From NCBI GenBank assembly GCA_027068415.1, contig JAMOTD010000009.1, forward strand, positions 248,001 through 312,000: DNA of 64,000 nucleotides, read 5' to 3'. Both the position numbers and the translations under genes were made by a program. The stretch is from Desulfurobacteriaceae bacterium. GTDB lineage: Bacteria > Aquificota > Aquificia > Desulfurobacteriales > Desulfurobacteriaceae. Under the pieces are notes generated by a model. The model searched no databases and was not told the origin of the DNA. It saw nothing but the letters and a program-made list of their open reading frames with translations. This document shows positions 1 through 7,969 of the stretch, one piece after another (position 1 is the stretch's first letter; each line of letters starts with the position of its first letter).

Positions 1-2048
1 CAGAGGTATCCGCCTTCTCTGTTAATGTTGCCTACAAGGGCGTTAAGCATTGCAAGGGCGAAGCTTGCGTAGGTTCCGCCAACAAAATTTCCACCGCCGT
101 GGTAGGCGTAAGCAACGGCGTAGGGGGAGTGCTCCCAGAATTCTTTGGCAACCTCTTTAATCGTCTCTTCGTCTATTCCGCTCTCCTTAGCGTAAAAGGA
201 GAGGGGGTGTTTAAAGACGCTCTCCTTCATGAGGGTAAAGGCGGTTTTAACCCTTATTCTGCCGACTTTACCCTCCCACTCCAAAGTAGCCCTTTCAACC
301 TCAGAGGCGGGAACGGGCTTACCGGTCTTAGGGTCTATTACAACCTCCTCTTCGGGGTTTCCTTCCATACCTTCAACGTCTTTAACCCTTAAGAAGCGGC
401 CGGCTTCGGGGTGTTTTTCGTCAACTATTACAAGGTGGGTTGAGTTTGTGTAGACGTTCCTCCCGGCCTTTTCGGCGGCCTTCATGTTGGGGATTGAGAG
501 GTAGTCTCTGTCAAACCAGCCGTTTTCAAGCATTACCCTGATGAAGCCCATTGCAAGGGGGCCGTCTTTAGTAGGTTTAACGGGGAGCCACCTGTGAGCG
601 TGGGCTACGGCCTTGGGAGCTCTCGGGTCTATTAAAACCAGCTTAAGCTCCCCGGCGGCAATTCTCCTTGCAATTATCGCTCCCGAGGTGTTAACCCCCG
701 GCTGCTGGGCCGAGTAGATGTTTGAGCCAAAGACAAGCATGTACTTACTGTTCCAGTAGTCGGCCTTAAACTCAACCTGCTTGCCATCTGAAAGGGCGTA
801 GTTGCCCATCCTGAAGCCGATTCCGCAGATGTCGGTGTGGGCTATGTAGTTCTTTGAGCCGATTGCATTAAAGACCCACCTCTTTATGAAGTGGCTTCTG
901 CCTGCCTGAGAGCGGCCGGTAAACCAGATTAGCTGGTTCCTCTTAGGGCCGAGCTCCGGAGCTCCCGGCTCAACCGGCTCATCTGAAAGGACGTCTTTAA
1001 TTCCCGGGTAGTAGCGGTTATCTCTAATCTCTTTAAAGAGGTAGCCCCCCTCTGAAACCTCCCTTATTAACTGCTCCCAGCTTATGGGTTTGAATTTGCC
1101 CTCACCCCTCTTCCCGATTCTTTTTAAGGGTTGGGTAATCCTATAAGGGTTAAAGAGGTAGTCGTTGTCCATCTGGGGCTTTGCGCAGGTGGTTGCAACA
1201 GCCCTGAAGCTCTCGCGAAGGGGCGTTTCGTAGGGAATTTCTTTACCGGAGCGGTTGTAGGGGTGGTAGGGGTTTCCGTCAACCTGAACCAGCTTACCGT
1301 CCTTAACTGTAACCCTTAAGCCGCAGCGGGCGTTGCAGGCAAGGCAGACGGTATTGACGATTCTATCTCCTTCAGGCTTTTTGGTTTCCGGGTAAGAATA
1401 AGGGTTCACCTTTTTAACTTCGGGAACGATTTCTGCGTGGGAGCTCTTTAGGAGAGCTCTCCTAACTTCCGGCCTTGCCTTAAGGAGCTCTGCCAGCGGG
1501 CCGCTGGGCCTGTAGAGGTTCCCGAAGATTAGAGCTCCGCTGGGGCAGACGGCAACGCACCTGGGAACGTCTCCTCTCTCAACACTTCTGCTAAAACACA
1601 TATCACACTTTCTTGCTTTATTACCCTTATTCATAACTATTGCGTCAAAGGGGCAGACCGGAACGCACTTTTCACATCCGGTACACTTATCTCCATCAAT
1701 TACTACTACCCCTCCCTTTTTAACCTCAATTGCCCCAAAGGCACAGGCAGAGACACAGGGGTGCTCAAAACACTGCTTACAGATGTTCTCCTGACTAAAA
1801 ACCAGCTTGGCCTTAGGGTATTTCCCGATTTCCTGTTCTTTAATCCAGAAGAGGTTAACTTCGGGGGTTTCGTTTAGGCCGTGCTCAAGCTGGCAGGCGG
1901 CCATACAGGCCTTACAGCTCATACACTTTCCCTGGTCAAAAATCAAAACAGGTTTAAAGAGCTCCCTCCCCTCACCCCTCTTAACCTCTATTCCGGCTCC
2001 TATTAAAACGGTCAATCCCGCAACCTTCAAGAACTCTCTTCTCTCCAT
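1..2048 (-). CDS. Molybdopterin oxidoreductase with fused N-terminal 4x[4Fe-4S] ferredoxin (partial, 3' end outside window)
   Basis: The minus-strand frame is open from the ATG at 2048 to the window edge (682 codons). Seen: a twin-arginine leader (ERREFLKVAG followed by a hydrophobic run), so probable Tat export; then four Cys clusters at about residues 40-190 in the NrfC/TtrB/DmsB style (CMSCKAC, ICKQCFEHPC, KCTGCEKC, KCDMC...RCVAVC); then a Mo-enzyme [4Fe-4S] motif (CLACNARC, about residue 235) and the catalytic domain. A Cys in TDICGIGFRMGN, about residue 408, sits where TtrA/PsrA-type enzymes carry the Mo ligand. In known tetrathionate, polysulfide and arsenate reductases the ferredoxin and Mo subunits are normally separate; here they are one chain. 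Substrate cannot be assigned; an oxidised sulfur compound or arsenate-like acceptor is plausible for the TtrA/ArrA/PsrA branch. Confidence 0.85.
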   Translation of the reverse strand, partial: MERREFLKVAGLTVLIGAGIEVKRGEGRELFKPVLIFDQGKCMSCKACMAACQLEHGLNETPEVNLFWIKEQEIGKYPKAKLVFSQENICKQCFEHPCVSACAFGAIEVKKGGVVVIDGDKCTGCEKCVPVCPFDAIVMNKGNKARKCDMCFSRSVERGDVPRCVAVCPSGALIFGNLYRPSGPLAELLKARPEVRRALLKSSHAEIVPEVKKVNPYSYPETKKPEGDRIVNTVCLACNARCGLRVTVKDGKLVQVDGNPYHPYNRSGKEIPYETPLRESFRAVATTCAKPQMDNDYLFNPYRITQPLKRIGKRGEGKFKPISWEQLIREVSEGGYLFKEIRDNRYYPGIKDVLSDEPVEPGAPELGPKRNQLIWFTGRSQAGRSHFIKRWVFNAIGSKNYIAHTDICGIGFRMGNYALSDGKQVEFKADYWNSKYMLVFGSNIYSAQQPGVNTSGAIIARRIAAGELKLVLIDPRAPKAVAHAHRWLPVKPTKDGPLAMGFIRVMLENGWFDRDYLSIPNMKAAEKAGRNVYTNSTHLVIVDEKHPEAGRFLRVKDVEGMEGNPEEEVVIDPKTGKPVPASEVERATLEWEGKVGRIRVKTAFTLMKESVFKHPLSFYAKESGIDEETIKEVAKEFWEHSPYAVAYAYHGGGNFVGGTYASFALAMLNALVGNINREGGYL

Positions 2049-2199
2049 AAAGTGCTTACCTCCCTGAGAGTTTGCAGGTATTATATTGAGCTATCTTTCC
2101 GATTCAAAATAACTATAAAGTAAGGGTCTGAATATAGAGAGCCCCAAAAAGAGCTGTTTGCTACAATTGAAGGCTAAATAAACTCTAAAGGAGAGTGCG

Positions 2200-2817
2200 A
2201 TGAGGAAAGAGAGTCTTGCACTTGCACTGGTCGTAGCACTTTCGGGGACAGCTCTAACCGCCTGCGGTAAGGGCGAGAATACTCCCAAAAAGGAGGAGAG
2301 CTCCAAGGCCGTAGAGCCCAAACCTCTTACGGAGCTTGCAAAAGAGGGTAAAACCTCACTTCCCGAAGGCCACCCTCCCATCAACAACATGCCCGCAGGA
2401 CACCCGCCGGTAGGAGCTCAGAAAGAGCTCATGTCAATGCACAGCGGTAAGAACCTGACGAAGTTTGACAGGCCCATAAGAATCCCCGAGGAAGTCCAAA
2501 AGACCTGGAAGAGCGCAACAATTGACATAGTTGATAAGACCAGCGGTAAAGTGGCAAAGGAGTTTAAGGTTCAAAACGGTCAAACCGTTAACTACGGCGG
2601 TCTTGAGATTAAAGTTCTCTACGTCGTTCCCCACCTCGTCCTTGATAACGGCTACACCTCCGCATCAAACGAGCCTCAGAACCCGGCAATCTTAGTTGAG
2701 GTTAAGGAGAACGGAAAGGTAATCTACGCAGGCCCTATCTACCAGAAGTTCCCCCACATGTACAACATCAACCACCCCAGGTACGAAATTATCCTTAAAG
2801 GAATTTCAAAGGGCTAA
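2200..2817 (+). CDS. DUF2155-like lipoprotein
   Basis: 205 aa. It opens with a lipoprotein signal peptide (MRKESLALALVVALSGTALTAC, lipobox LTAC), then a Lys/Glu/Pro-rich linker and, from about residue 100, a domain resembling DUF2155: a DKTSGKV...FKVQNGQTVNYGGL core and a late NINHPRYEIIL segment, as in that family of unknown function. A strong AAAGGAG ribosome site precedes the ATG. It is divergent from the Mo enzyme at 2048 and stands alone, followed by a hairpin terminator. Inference: a membrane-anchored periplasmic protein. The DUF2155 assignment is by motif memory only. Confidence 0.7.
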   Translation: MRKESLALALVVALSGTALTACGKGENTPKKEESSKAVEPKPLTELAKEGKTSLPEGHPPINNMPAGHPPVGAQKELMSMHSGKNLTKFDRPIRIPEEVQKTWKSATIDIVDKTSGKVAKEFKVQNGQTVNYGGLEIKVLYVVPHLVLDNGYTSASNEPQNPAILVEVKENGKVIYAGPIYQKFPHMYNINHPRYEIILKGISKG

Positions 2818-2821
2818 ACGA

Positions 2822-2845
2822 GGGGCTCCCGATGAGCCCCCTTTC
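2822..2845 (+). terminator. Rho-independent terminator after the DUF2155 lipoprotein
   Basis: GGGGCTC (2822-2828) pairs with GAGCCCC (2834-2840) across a 5-nt loop, followed by a T-rich CTTTCTTT run. It lies directly after the stop codon at 2817. Confidence 0.7.
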
Positions 2846-2907
2846 TTTACAATCTCCCTCCGGGGGCTTTAAATTAAAGGTTAGAACAGCCCGAGAAGGA
2901 GGGAGAG

Positions 2908-3312
2908 ATGCCGGTAAAAGACCTAATAAAGAGAAAAGTCGTAGTAATTGAGCCTGACGACACGGTAAAGCTGGCTGCAAAGAGAATGCAGGACAAACTG
3001 GTGGGAGCTCTGGTAGTAATTGAAGGAGACAAACCCATCGGGATAATAACCGACAGGGACATAGCAATAAGGGTAGTGGGAGAGGGGAAATCTCCTGAAA
3101 CTCCCGTAAGGGAAGTAATGACGAAAGACCCCATAACAATAAGGGACGACGCGACCTTCTTTGAGCTAACAAAAACCTTCAGAGATGCGGCCGTAAGGCG
3201 CTTAATCGTGGTTGACAAAGAGGGTAAACTTGTAGGGCTGATTTCGGTTGACGACGTTATGGAGCTCCTAACCACCGAGTTTGCCAATCTCATAGCCGCA
3301 ATAAGGGGTTAA
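2908..3312 (+). CDS. Tandem CBS-domain protein
   Basis: 134 aa consisting almost entirely of two CBS domains (about residues 8-60 and 73-130). Typical CBS features are visible: GALVVIEGDKPIGIITDRDI in the first and a VRRLIVVDKEGKLVGLISVDD repeat unit in the second. Such pairs bind adenosine nucleotides as small regulatory modules. A GGAGGGAGAG ribosome site precedes the ATG. The next gene, scpA, begins on the base after this stop, so the two are probably co-translated. No catalytic domain is attached and the target of regulation is unknown. Confidence 0.88.
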   Translation: MPVKDLIKRKVVVIEPDDTVKLAAKRMQDKLVGALVVIEGDKPIGIITDRDIAIRVVGEGKSPETPVREVMTKDPITIRDDATFFELTKTFRDAAVRRLIVVDKEGKLVGLISVDDVMELLTTEFANLIAAIRG

Positions 3313-4047
3313 ATGGAAGTAAAGGTAGAGACTCCGGTTTTTGAGGGGCCGCTGGAGCTCCTTATCTACCTGATAAGGAAGAGGGAAGTAAGTATTTACG
3401 ACATTCCCATTGCCGAGATTACCGAAGAGTTCCTCAACTACATCTATACAATGCAGGAGTTAAATATTCCTCTGGCCTCGGAGTTTCTCCTCATGGCGGC
3501 TACCTTAGCAAGGATAAAGTCCGAGTACCTTATTCCCCGTGAAGAAGAGGAAGACCCGAGAAAGGAGCTCGTCCAGATAATTGAGGAGTATCTCAAGTCA
3601 AAGAGGGCTGCAAAGGAGCTTGAAAGACTTGAGGAGAGGGCTTTAAGGTACCTTCCCCACGACCCCTCAGACCTGATTTTCCAGTTTCAGGAGAAGGTAA
3701 AAATTGCAAACACGGTACAGGAGCTCCAAAGGGCCTTCAGGGAAGTCCTTGAGAGGAAATTTCAGCCCAAAATAAAGATTGGTCTACAGCTCTCAAGCGA
3801 ATCATTTAAGGTCTCTGAGAAGGTTGAGGAAATTAGGGGGCTATTAAAGAAAAACTACCTCTTAAAGTTTAGCTCCTTTATTGAAAGGAGCTCCTGTAAG
3901 TTAGAGGCCATAACCTACTTCCTTGCAGTCCTTGAGCTGTGTAAACTGGGGGAAGCCTCAACCTTCACAGACGGAGAGGAGATTTTTATCAGCAGGGTAA
4001 TTCCCCTCAAAAAGGAAGACAGAAGAGTTCTTACTGTCTCTTCTTAA
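3313..4047 (+). CDS. scpA: Segregation and condensation protein A
   Basis: 244 aa, the usual ScpA (kleisin) length. The N-terminus (TPVFEGPLELLIYLIRKREVSIYDIPI) is the family hallmark that binds the SMC neck, and the segment around EFLLMAATLARIKSEYLIP is also typical. It is the kleisin of the SMC-ScpAB condensin that organises the chromosome. The ATG directly follows the TAA of the CBS gene, with an AAGGGG site inside that gene's end. Its 3' end overlaps by 17 nt the convergent Xer-like gene. No scpB or smc is seen in the window. Confidence 0.93.
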   Translation: MEVKVETPVFEGPLELLIYLIRKREVSIYDIPIAEITEEFLNYIYTMQELNIPLASEFLLMAATLARIKSEYLIPREEEEDPRKELVQIIEEYLKSKRAAKELERLEERALRYLPHDPSDLIFQFQEKVKIANTVQELQRAFREVLERKFQPKIKIGLQLSSESFKVSEKVEEIRGLLKKNYLLKFSSFIERSSCKLEAITYFLAVLELCKLGEASTFTDGEEIFISRVIPLKKEDRRVLTVSS

Positions 4048-4822
4048 GGGTCTTCTCAATTACCTCGGCCTTACTCTGAAGGTTCAGAAGGCGGTTAATG
4101 TATGAGACTCTCTCAAGACTCCTGCCGGAAAACTCAACGACGATGTCAAGGGGAAGCCCCATTTTAAGGAGCTTTGCAACGTAGTTATCCTTCAGGTCGG
4201 TAACTTTAAAGTCAAAACCGAGCTTCTTTAAGAGCCTGTGGAAGGTTACCTTCACCGTTTCAGGACGGACGCCGACGAGGGGAGCTATCGGTAGCTTCTC
4301 CTCCTTTATTCCGTCAAGCCTCTCCTTTACCCTGCCGTTTATAACGAACCTCTTTATCTTCCCCTCCCTAAGGACGGGAATTCCCATAAAACTGTCGTAA
4401 GAGCTTACCTTTAACCTGCCGATTTCTGCCGGAGAAAGCCCCAAGTGGAGGACCATCAAGAGGGCAGTTTGGAGCTCGGGATTTCTCAACCTCTCAATCT
4501 CCTCCTCAAAACGGGAAATTTCATCCCCCTTAATAGGCCTAAACTCCTTAAACTCTGCGGTCTCGGGAGGGGTGAACTTTAAACGCCTCTTAATCCCCTT
4601 AAACTTGAGGTAGTGTTGAATTGCGGACATTGCCGTCCTGAAACTCTTCTCGGTTCTGTAACGGACGGCAAAGTAGCCGTAGAGCTTCTCCTGGTCAAAG
4701 TTAACCAAATCGTAGCTGTAGAGGGTTAGAAAGGCGTCAAAGTACCTTAAAACCCTCCTGTAGGTATCTATGGTGTTGGGCTTATACCCCTCCTCTATCA
4801 AGGCCTTAAGAAAGTCCTCCAT
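4031..4822 (-). CDS. Tyrosine-recombinase-like protein lacking catalytic residues (XerC/D-like)
   Basis: 263 aa with the two-domain layout of Xer recombinases: an N-terminal SAM-like core-binding region (about residues 1-100, YKPNTIDTYRRVLRYF) and a C-terminal catalytic-like fold. The catalytic positions are altered. The first Arg of the usual GLRxSEL motif is Ser (HLGLSPAEIGRLK), the HxLRH motif reads TDLKDN, the LGH motif reads FSGRS, and only a Tyr (SYINRLL) remains. Inference: a DNA-binding protein that no longer recombines, possibly a chromosome-architecture factor given scpA next door. It overlaps the transglycosylase gene upstream by 25 nt, so the two probably form an operon. Confidence 0.7.
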   Translation of the reverse strand: MEDFLKALIEEGYKPNTIDTYRRVLRYFDAFLTLYSYDLVNFDQEKLYGYFAVRYRTEKSFRTAMSAIQHYLKFKGIKRRLKFTPPETAEFKEFRPIKGDEISRFEEEIERLRNPELQTALLMVLHLGLSPAEIGRLKVSSYDSFMGIPVLREGKIKRFVINGRVKERLDGIKEEKLPIAPLVGVRPETVKVTFHRLLKKLGFDFKVTDLKDNYVAKLLKMGLPLDIVVEFSGRSLERVSYINRLLNLQSKAEVIEKTLKKRQ

Positions 4823-6429
4823 TCCTTCCCCGTTCCGTAGAGGTTTGAGTAGTAGTATAGGTTTACCGCCGTTCTTTTAACGTAATCCCTCGTCTCGGCA
4901 AAGGGAAGGTAGACATCGGTAAAGAGAACCAAATCTCCCGGCGACTTTATCTCCCCGAAGAGCTTTAGCGCCTTGGAAACCCTTGAGGGGCCTGCGTTGT
5001 AGCCGGCTGCGGCAAGAGGGAAGAGCTTAAACTTTTTTAAGAGTGAGTGAATGTAATAAGAGCCAAAGCGGTAGTTGAGCTCCGGTTCAAAGAGCCTTGC
5101 CCTGTGGTAATCCTCCTCTTTTAACTTCTTTGCAATGTACCGCCCCGTTGCAGGCATTATCTGCATCAGCCCCCTTGCACCGCTACGGGAGAGGGCTCTG
5201 ACCTCAAAGAGGCTCTCCTGACGGGCAATCGCAAGGGAGATGAGGTCGTCCTTAAAAACCGAAGGTTTCGGGTAGAGTACCGCCAGAAGGTAGGGGTGGC
5301 GGGAGAGCTCCCCTTTAAAGGGCAGGGCAAACCTAATTCCTCTTTTGTAGTCGCCGCACAGGTACATAAGGAGAGCCGTTTGGGGAGTTCTCCTATCTAT
5401 AAGGGTCAGGATATTGCAGTAGCCCTTTGAGTAGAGGTACTTAAGCCCCTCGTCCTTCAGGTTTAAGCCCCCAAAAATCTTACTTCTATCGTAGGGGAAC
5501 TTGTCGGGAGGGCTGAGGAGAAGGGAGTAGAAGTTGATGCCGGAGGGGAGCTCCCCCCCTTTACCGCAGGCAACTTTCCACCACTTCTGAGGCTCCCGCT
5601 CAGAGACTTTTGCCGAGCACCCCTTTACGAAAATTGAGTACCTGTCTCTAAAGTAGAGGTAGGTCTGTCTCAGCCCTTTTCTATCTGAAATGAGGTTTAG
5701 AGCTCTCCTAAAGAGCCCGAGGTCGCTCCTGAAGAGGTAGTCAAGGAGGTAAACAGAGGCCCTTCTCTTTAGGGAGATGGGAAGGGGAGAGTCAAGAAGC
5801 TGCCTAAAGTAGCCGAGCTTCTCTACCGGCTCCTTTGAGAGGTAGAGGAGGTAGAGGGAGCTCTTGGGGACGGAGGAGACTTTAAAGAACCTCTTTGCAA
5901 GCTCCCTTTTTCCGGCCTTTAAGTAAATGTAGGCTAATAAGTAAGTGTAGTAAGGGTCTCCCCTTAAGTAGGAGAGGTAGAAGAGGGCTTCGTCGGTATT
6001 CCTCCGAGAGGCAAGAAGCCAAACCTTTTTCCTTAAAACCTTCGGCTGAAAGAGAAAAGAGGAATCACTAAGGTTAAGCTCCAGAACCTCTTCGGAGAGG
6101 TCGGGGTAGGAAAAAACCTCCTTAAAGAGCTCCCGTGCCTCCTTCTCCCTCCCGCTCTCCCTTAGAGCAACGGCAACCTTTAGCTTACCGTAAAGGTTCT
6201 TAACTTCCGTAGCCTTTGTAAGCAGGGAGTAATCTCTTCTGCTAAAACAGTCCTCAATAAAAAGGAGGAGAAAGGGCTCTTTAAGCTCCGTAGCCGAGAG
6301 CTCCCTGTAGAGCTCCAAGCTACAGGCCCCCTCCCTCAAAGCCCTCTCAAACTCTAAAGCCCGGCTTAAAGTCAGAGCTTGTGCGCTAAGGTTAAAGAGA
6401 ATTAAGAGCAAAAGGAAGAGATATTTCAT
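4798..6429 (-). CDS. slt: Soluble lytic murein transglycosylase (Slt70-like)
   Basis: 543 aa from the ATG at 6429, chosen because it starts a clean signal peptide (MKYLFLLLLILFNLSAQA). The frame is open 48 codons further upstream, but that stretch lacks protein-like composition. Residues 20-430 form an alpha-helical, TPR-like superhelix region. The C-terminal SLT domain shows the catalytic Glu in LAIARQES and the GARGLMQIMPATG and AAGYNAGPSRV motifs. It cleaves the MurNAc-GlcNAc bond of periplasmic peptidoglycan with formation of 1,6-anhydroMurNAc. A TATAAT at 6437-6442 lies only 7 nt before the ATG and no ribosome site is evident, so the mRNA may be leaderless. Confidence 0.9.
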   Translation of the reverse strand: MKYLFLLLLILFNLSAQALTLSRALEFERALREGACSLELYRELSATELKEPFLLLFIEDCFSRRDYSLLTKATEVKNLYGKLKVAVALRESGREKEARELFKEVFSYPDLSEEVLELNLSDSSFLFQPKVLRKKVWLLASRRNTDEALFYLSYLRGDPYYTYLLAYIYLKAGKRELAKRFFKVSSVPKSSLYLLYLSKEPVEKLGYFRQLLDSPLPISLKRRASVYLLDYLFRSDLGLFRRALNLISDRKGLRQTYLYFRDRYSIFVKGCSAKVSEREPQKWWKVACGKGGELPSGINFYSLLLSPPDKFPYDRSKIFGGLNLKDEGLKYLYSKGYCNILTLIDRRTPQTALLMYLCGDYKRGIRFALPFKGELSRHPYLLAVLYPKPSVFKDDLISLAIARQESLFEVRALSRSGARGLMQIMPATGRYIAKKLKEEDYHRARLFEPELNYRFGSYYIHSLLKKFKLFPLAAAGYNAGPSRVSKALKLFGEIKSPGDLVLFTDVYLPFAETRDYVKRTAVNLYYYSNLYGTGKEWRTFLRP

Positions 6430-6453
6430 AGGATTGATTATAACAGGAAAGGG

Positions 6454-6492
6454 GCCCCCGAAAAGGGGGCTTTCTGGCCGCACGAGGCGGCC
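6454..6492. other. Two consecutive GC-rich hairpins
   Basis: Hairpin one is GCCCCC (6454-6459) / GGGGGC (6465-6470) with a GAAAA loop; hairpin two is GGCCGC (6476-6481) / GCGGCC (6487-6492) with an ACGAG loop. On the plus strand hairpin one is followed by TTTCT. Further GC-rich sequence with a possible GACG/CGTC pairing runs to about 6530. No protein fits. It could be a bidirectional terminator or the 3' part of a small structured RNA read on the minus strand. Confidence 0.45.
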
Positions 6493-6599
6493 GGGGACGG
6501 CTTGTTGTGGGGCGTCGGGGAATTCCGGTTTAATTATCGGTAGGAGAGATTGAAGGTTAAGGGGAGCTCCCAACTTGACTTTAAAGCAAAAACTCTCTA

Positions 6600-6754
6600 A
6601 AATTAAGAAGAGGTCTTTAACAGCAGAATAGGAAATTAGGGCGCACTAACAATTGTCTACTTCGGGACTATTGCCCTGTAAGGGCTTGAGCTATTTATTA
6701 CGATTTAAGTCAAAAGTAATACCCTTGATTTACAAGGGTTTCAGAAAAGGTGCG
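6600..6754 (+). promoter_or_regulatory. Probable CRISPR leader
   Basis: This stretch abuts the first, perfect repeat. It is AT-richer than its surroundings and has no credible ORF. It holds two small hairpins: GCCCT/AGGGC at 6673-6685 and CCCTTG/CAAGGG at 6722-6738, the latter 16 nt before repeat 1. Leader placement on this side follows from repeat decay at the other end and from the repeat's ATTGCGAC 3' end. Confidence 0.5.
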
Positions 6755-7076
6755 GTTGAAAGGCCCGAAAAAATGAGCGGGATTGCGACATGATTTGCAA
6801 ATATCAGCATCCAATTGTACATTCAAGTTGAAAGGCCCGAAAAAATGAGCGGGATTGCGACTGGCCATCACTCCATTTTTAAATTGGATGACTTCGGGTT
6901 GAAAGGCCCGAAAAAATGAGCGGGATTGCGACGATACTACCTCTGCAATCATACTACACCTCCATTGAGTTGAAAGGCCCGAAAAAATGAGCGGGATTGC
7001 GACTTCGCCAAAGTGCCAACGGACATTATCGCCCGTCAGCAGTTGAAAGACCCGAAAAAACGAGCAGGATTTGGTC
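6755..7076 (+). CRISPR. Short CRISPR array: 5 repeats of 35 nt, 4 spacers
   Basis: Repeats begin at 6755, 6827, 6898, 6969 and 7042. The first four are identical 35-mers starting GTTGAAAGGCCCG and ending GCGGGATTGCGAC. The fifth is degenerate, with three internal changes and a different last five bases. The spacers are unrelated to each other and 37, 36, 36 and 38 nt long. The repeat holds a short CCCG/CGGG stem and ends in ATTGCGAC, an 8-nt end like the crRNA 5' handle of type I/III systems, so transcription is taken as plus. No cas gene lies in the window, so any processing machinery must be encoded elsewhere. Confidence 0.93.
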
Positions 7077-7132
7077 GGTTCCGTCTCCGAAAATGAGCAA
7101 GGCGGGATAAAAGAAGAAATCTTAGAAGGACT

Positions 7133-7969
7133 TTAGTGATTTTCTCTCACTATTTCTTTTAAATCCGAAAGCGGAGTGTTTACCTTAACAATCGGGCAGA
7201 CTCTTACGCAGTTTAAACACCTTAAGCAGGCCGGGGAGTTTGGGTCTTGGTAAATCGGGTAGTTAACCGGGCAGGACTTTTTACAGAGGTTGCACTCTAT
7301 ACACTTTTCCTTTTCAACAGAAAAATCTACGATGCTGAGTTTGTTAAAGAGGGAAAAGAGAGCTCCCAGCGGGCAGACGTACCTGCAGAAAGGCCTCTTA
7401 ATAAAGATTGAGCCGTAGAGGAACATACTTCCGAAGGCCAGCTTAAAGAGGAAGAAGGGGCCGGCCATGTTTAAAATCGCAGAACTCACGGCAACCCAGT
7501 AGATTCCCGCCTCAAGGGTTCCGGTGGGGCAGACCATACAGAAATAGTGCTCCTTAAAGAGGAAAGGGAGTAAAACAACTCCGAGGGCGAGCATAAGGTA
7601 CTTTAGGTAAACAAAGGGCTTGGGAAGGTCAAACTTAACCGAGGGGACTTTATTCAGAAGGTCTTGAATGAGACCAAAAGGGCAGACCCAGCCGCAAATC
7701 CACCTTCCGAAAGAGGCAGAAACCGCCGAAATAACTCCCAAAGTAAAGAGGGGAAGCTTGTTTATTACGAGAAAGTGGGAAATTGTACCGATTGGGCAGG
7801 AATAGAGTGCTGCAGGACAGGCATAACAGTTCATTATCGGAAAGGGAAAGGCTTTTAACTTCCCCGTATAGAGCCTTGAGGTTATGAAGTTGTAGAGGGG
7901 AAGGTTTGCAAGAAAGCCGGTAAGGAACTGGTAGAGCTTTCTGTTTTTAAGAAGGGGTACTTTGAGCAT
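7133..7969 (-). CDS. NapH/CcoG-like membrane polyferredoxin
   Basis: 278 aa from the ATG at 7969; an in-frame GTG lies one codon upstream. Several membrane spans alternate with Cys-Pro motifs typical of NapH/NosR/CcoG proteins: CYACPAALYSCPIG, CGWVCPFG, CMVCPTG, CRYVCPLGA. Two C-terminal [4Fe-4S] sites follow (CIECNLCKKSCP and CLRCLNCVRVCP). Family role: membrane electron transfer between the quinol pool or ferredoxins and a periplasmic or cytoplasmic partner. Its ATG shares one base with the stop of a 50-aa CXXC membrane peptide (TGATG), so the two are translationally coupled. The downstream partner is unknown; the next element on this strand is the CRISPR region. Confidence 0.85.
   Translation of the reverse strand: MLKVPLLKNRKLYQFLTGFLANLPLYNFITSRLYTGKLKAFPFPIMNCYACPAALYSCPIGTISHFLVINKLPLFTLGVISAVSASFGRWICGWVCPFGLIQDLLNKVPSVKFDLPKPFVYLKYLMLALGVVLLPFLFKEHYFCMVCPTGTLEAGIYWVAVSSAILNMAGPFFLFKLAFGSMFLYGSIFIKRPFCRYVCPLGALFSLFNKLSIVDFSVEKEKCIECNLCKKSCPVNYPIYQDPNSPACLRCLNCVRVCPIVKVNTPLSDLKEIVRENH

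Noticed and set aside
99..1319. Plus-strand open frames under the molybdopterin enzyme
   Set aside because: They are antisense to a well-supported continuous minus-strand frame with all family motifs and lack protein-like signatures.
6430..6573. N-terminal extension of the lytic transglycosylase frame
   Set aside because: It is Pro/Gly-rich and non-homologous, lies in the hairpin region and precedes a clean signal peptide that marks the real start.
6710..6952. 80-codon minus-strand frame through the CRISPR repeats
   Set aside because: It repeats the same NPAHFFGPFN unit because it reads the repeats; it is not a protein gene.
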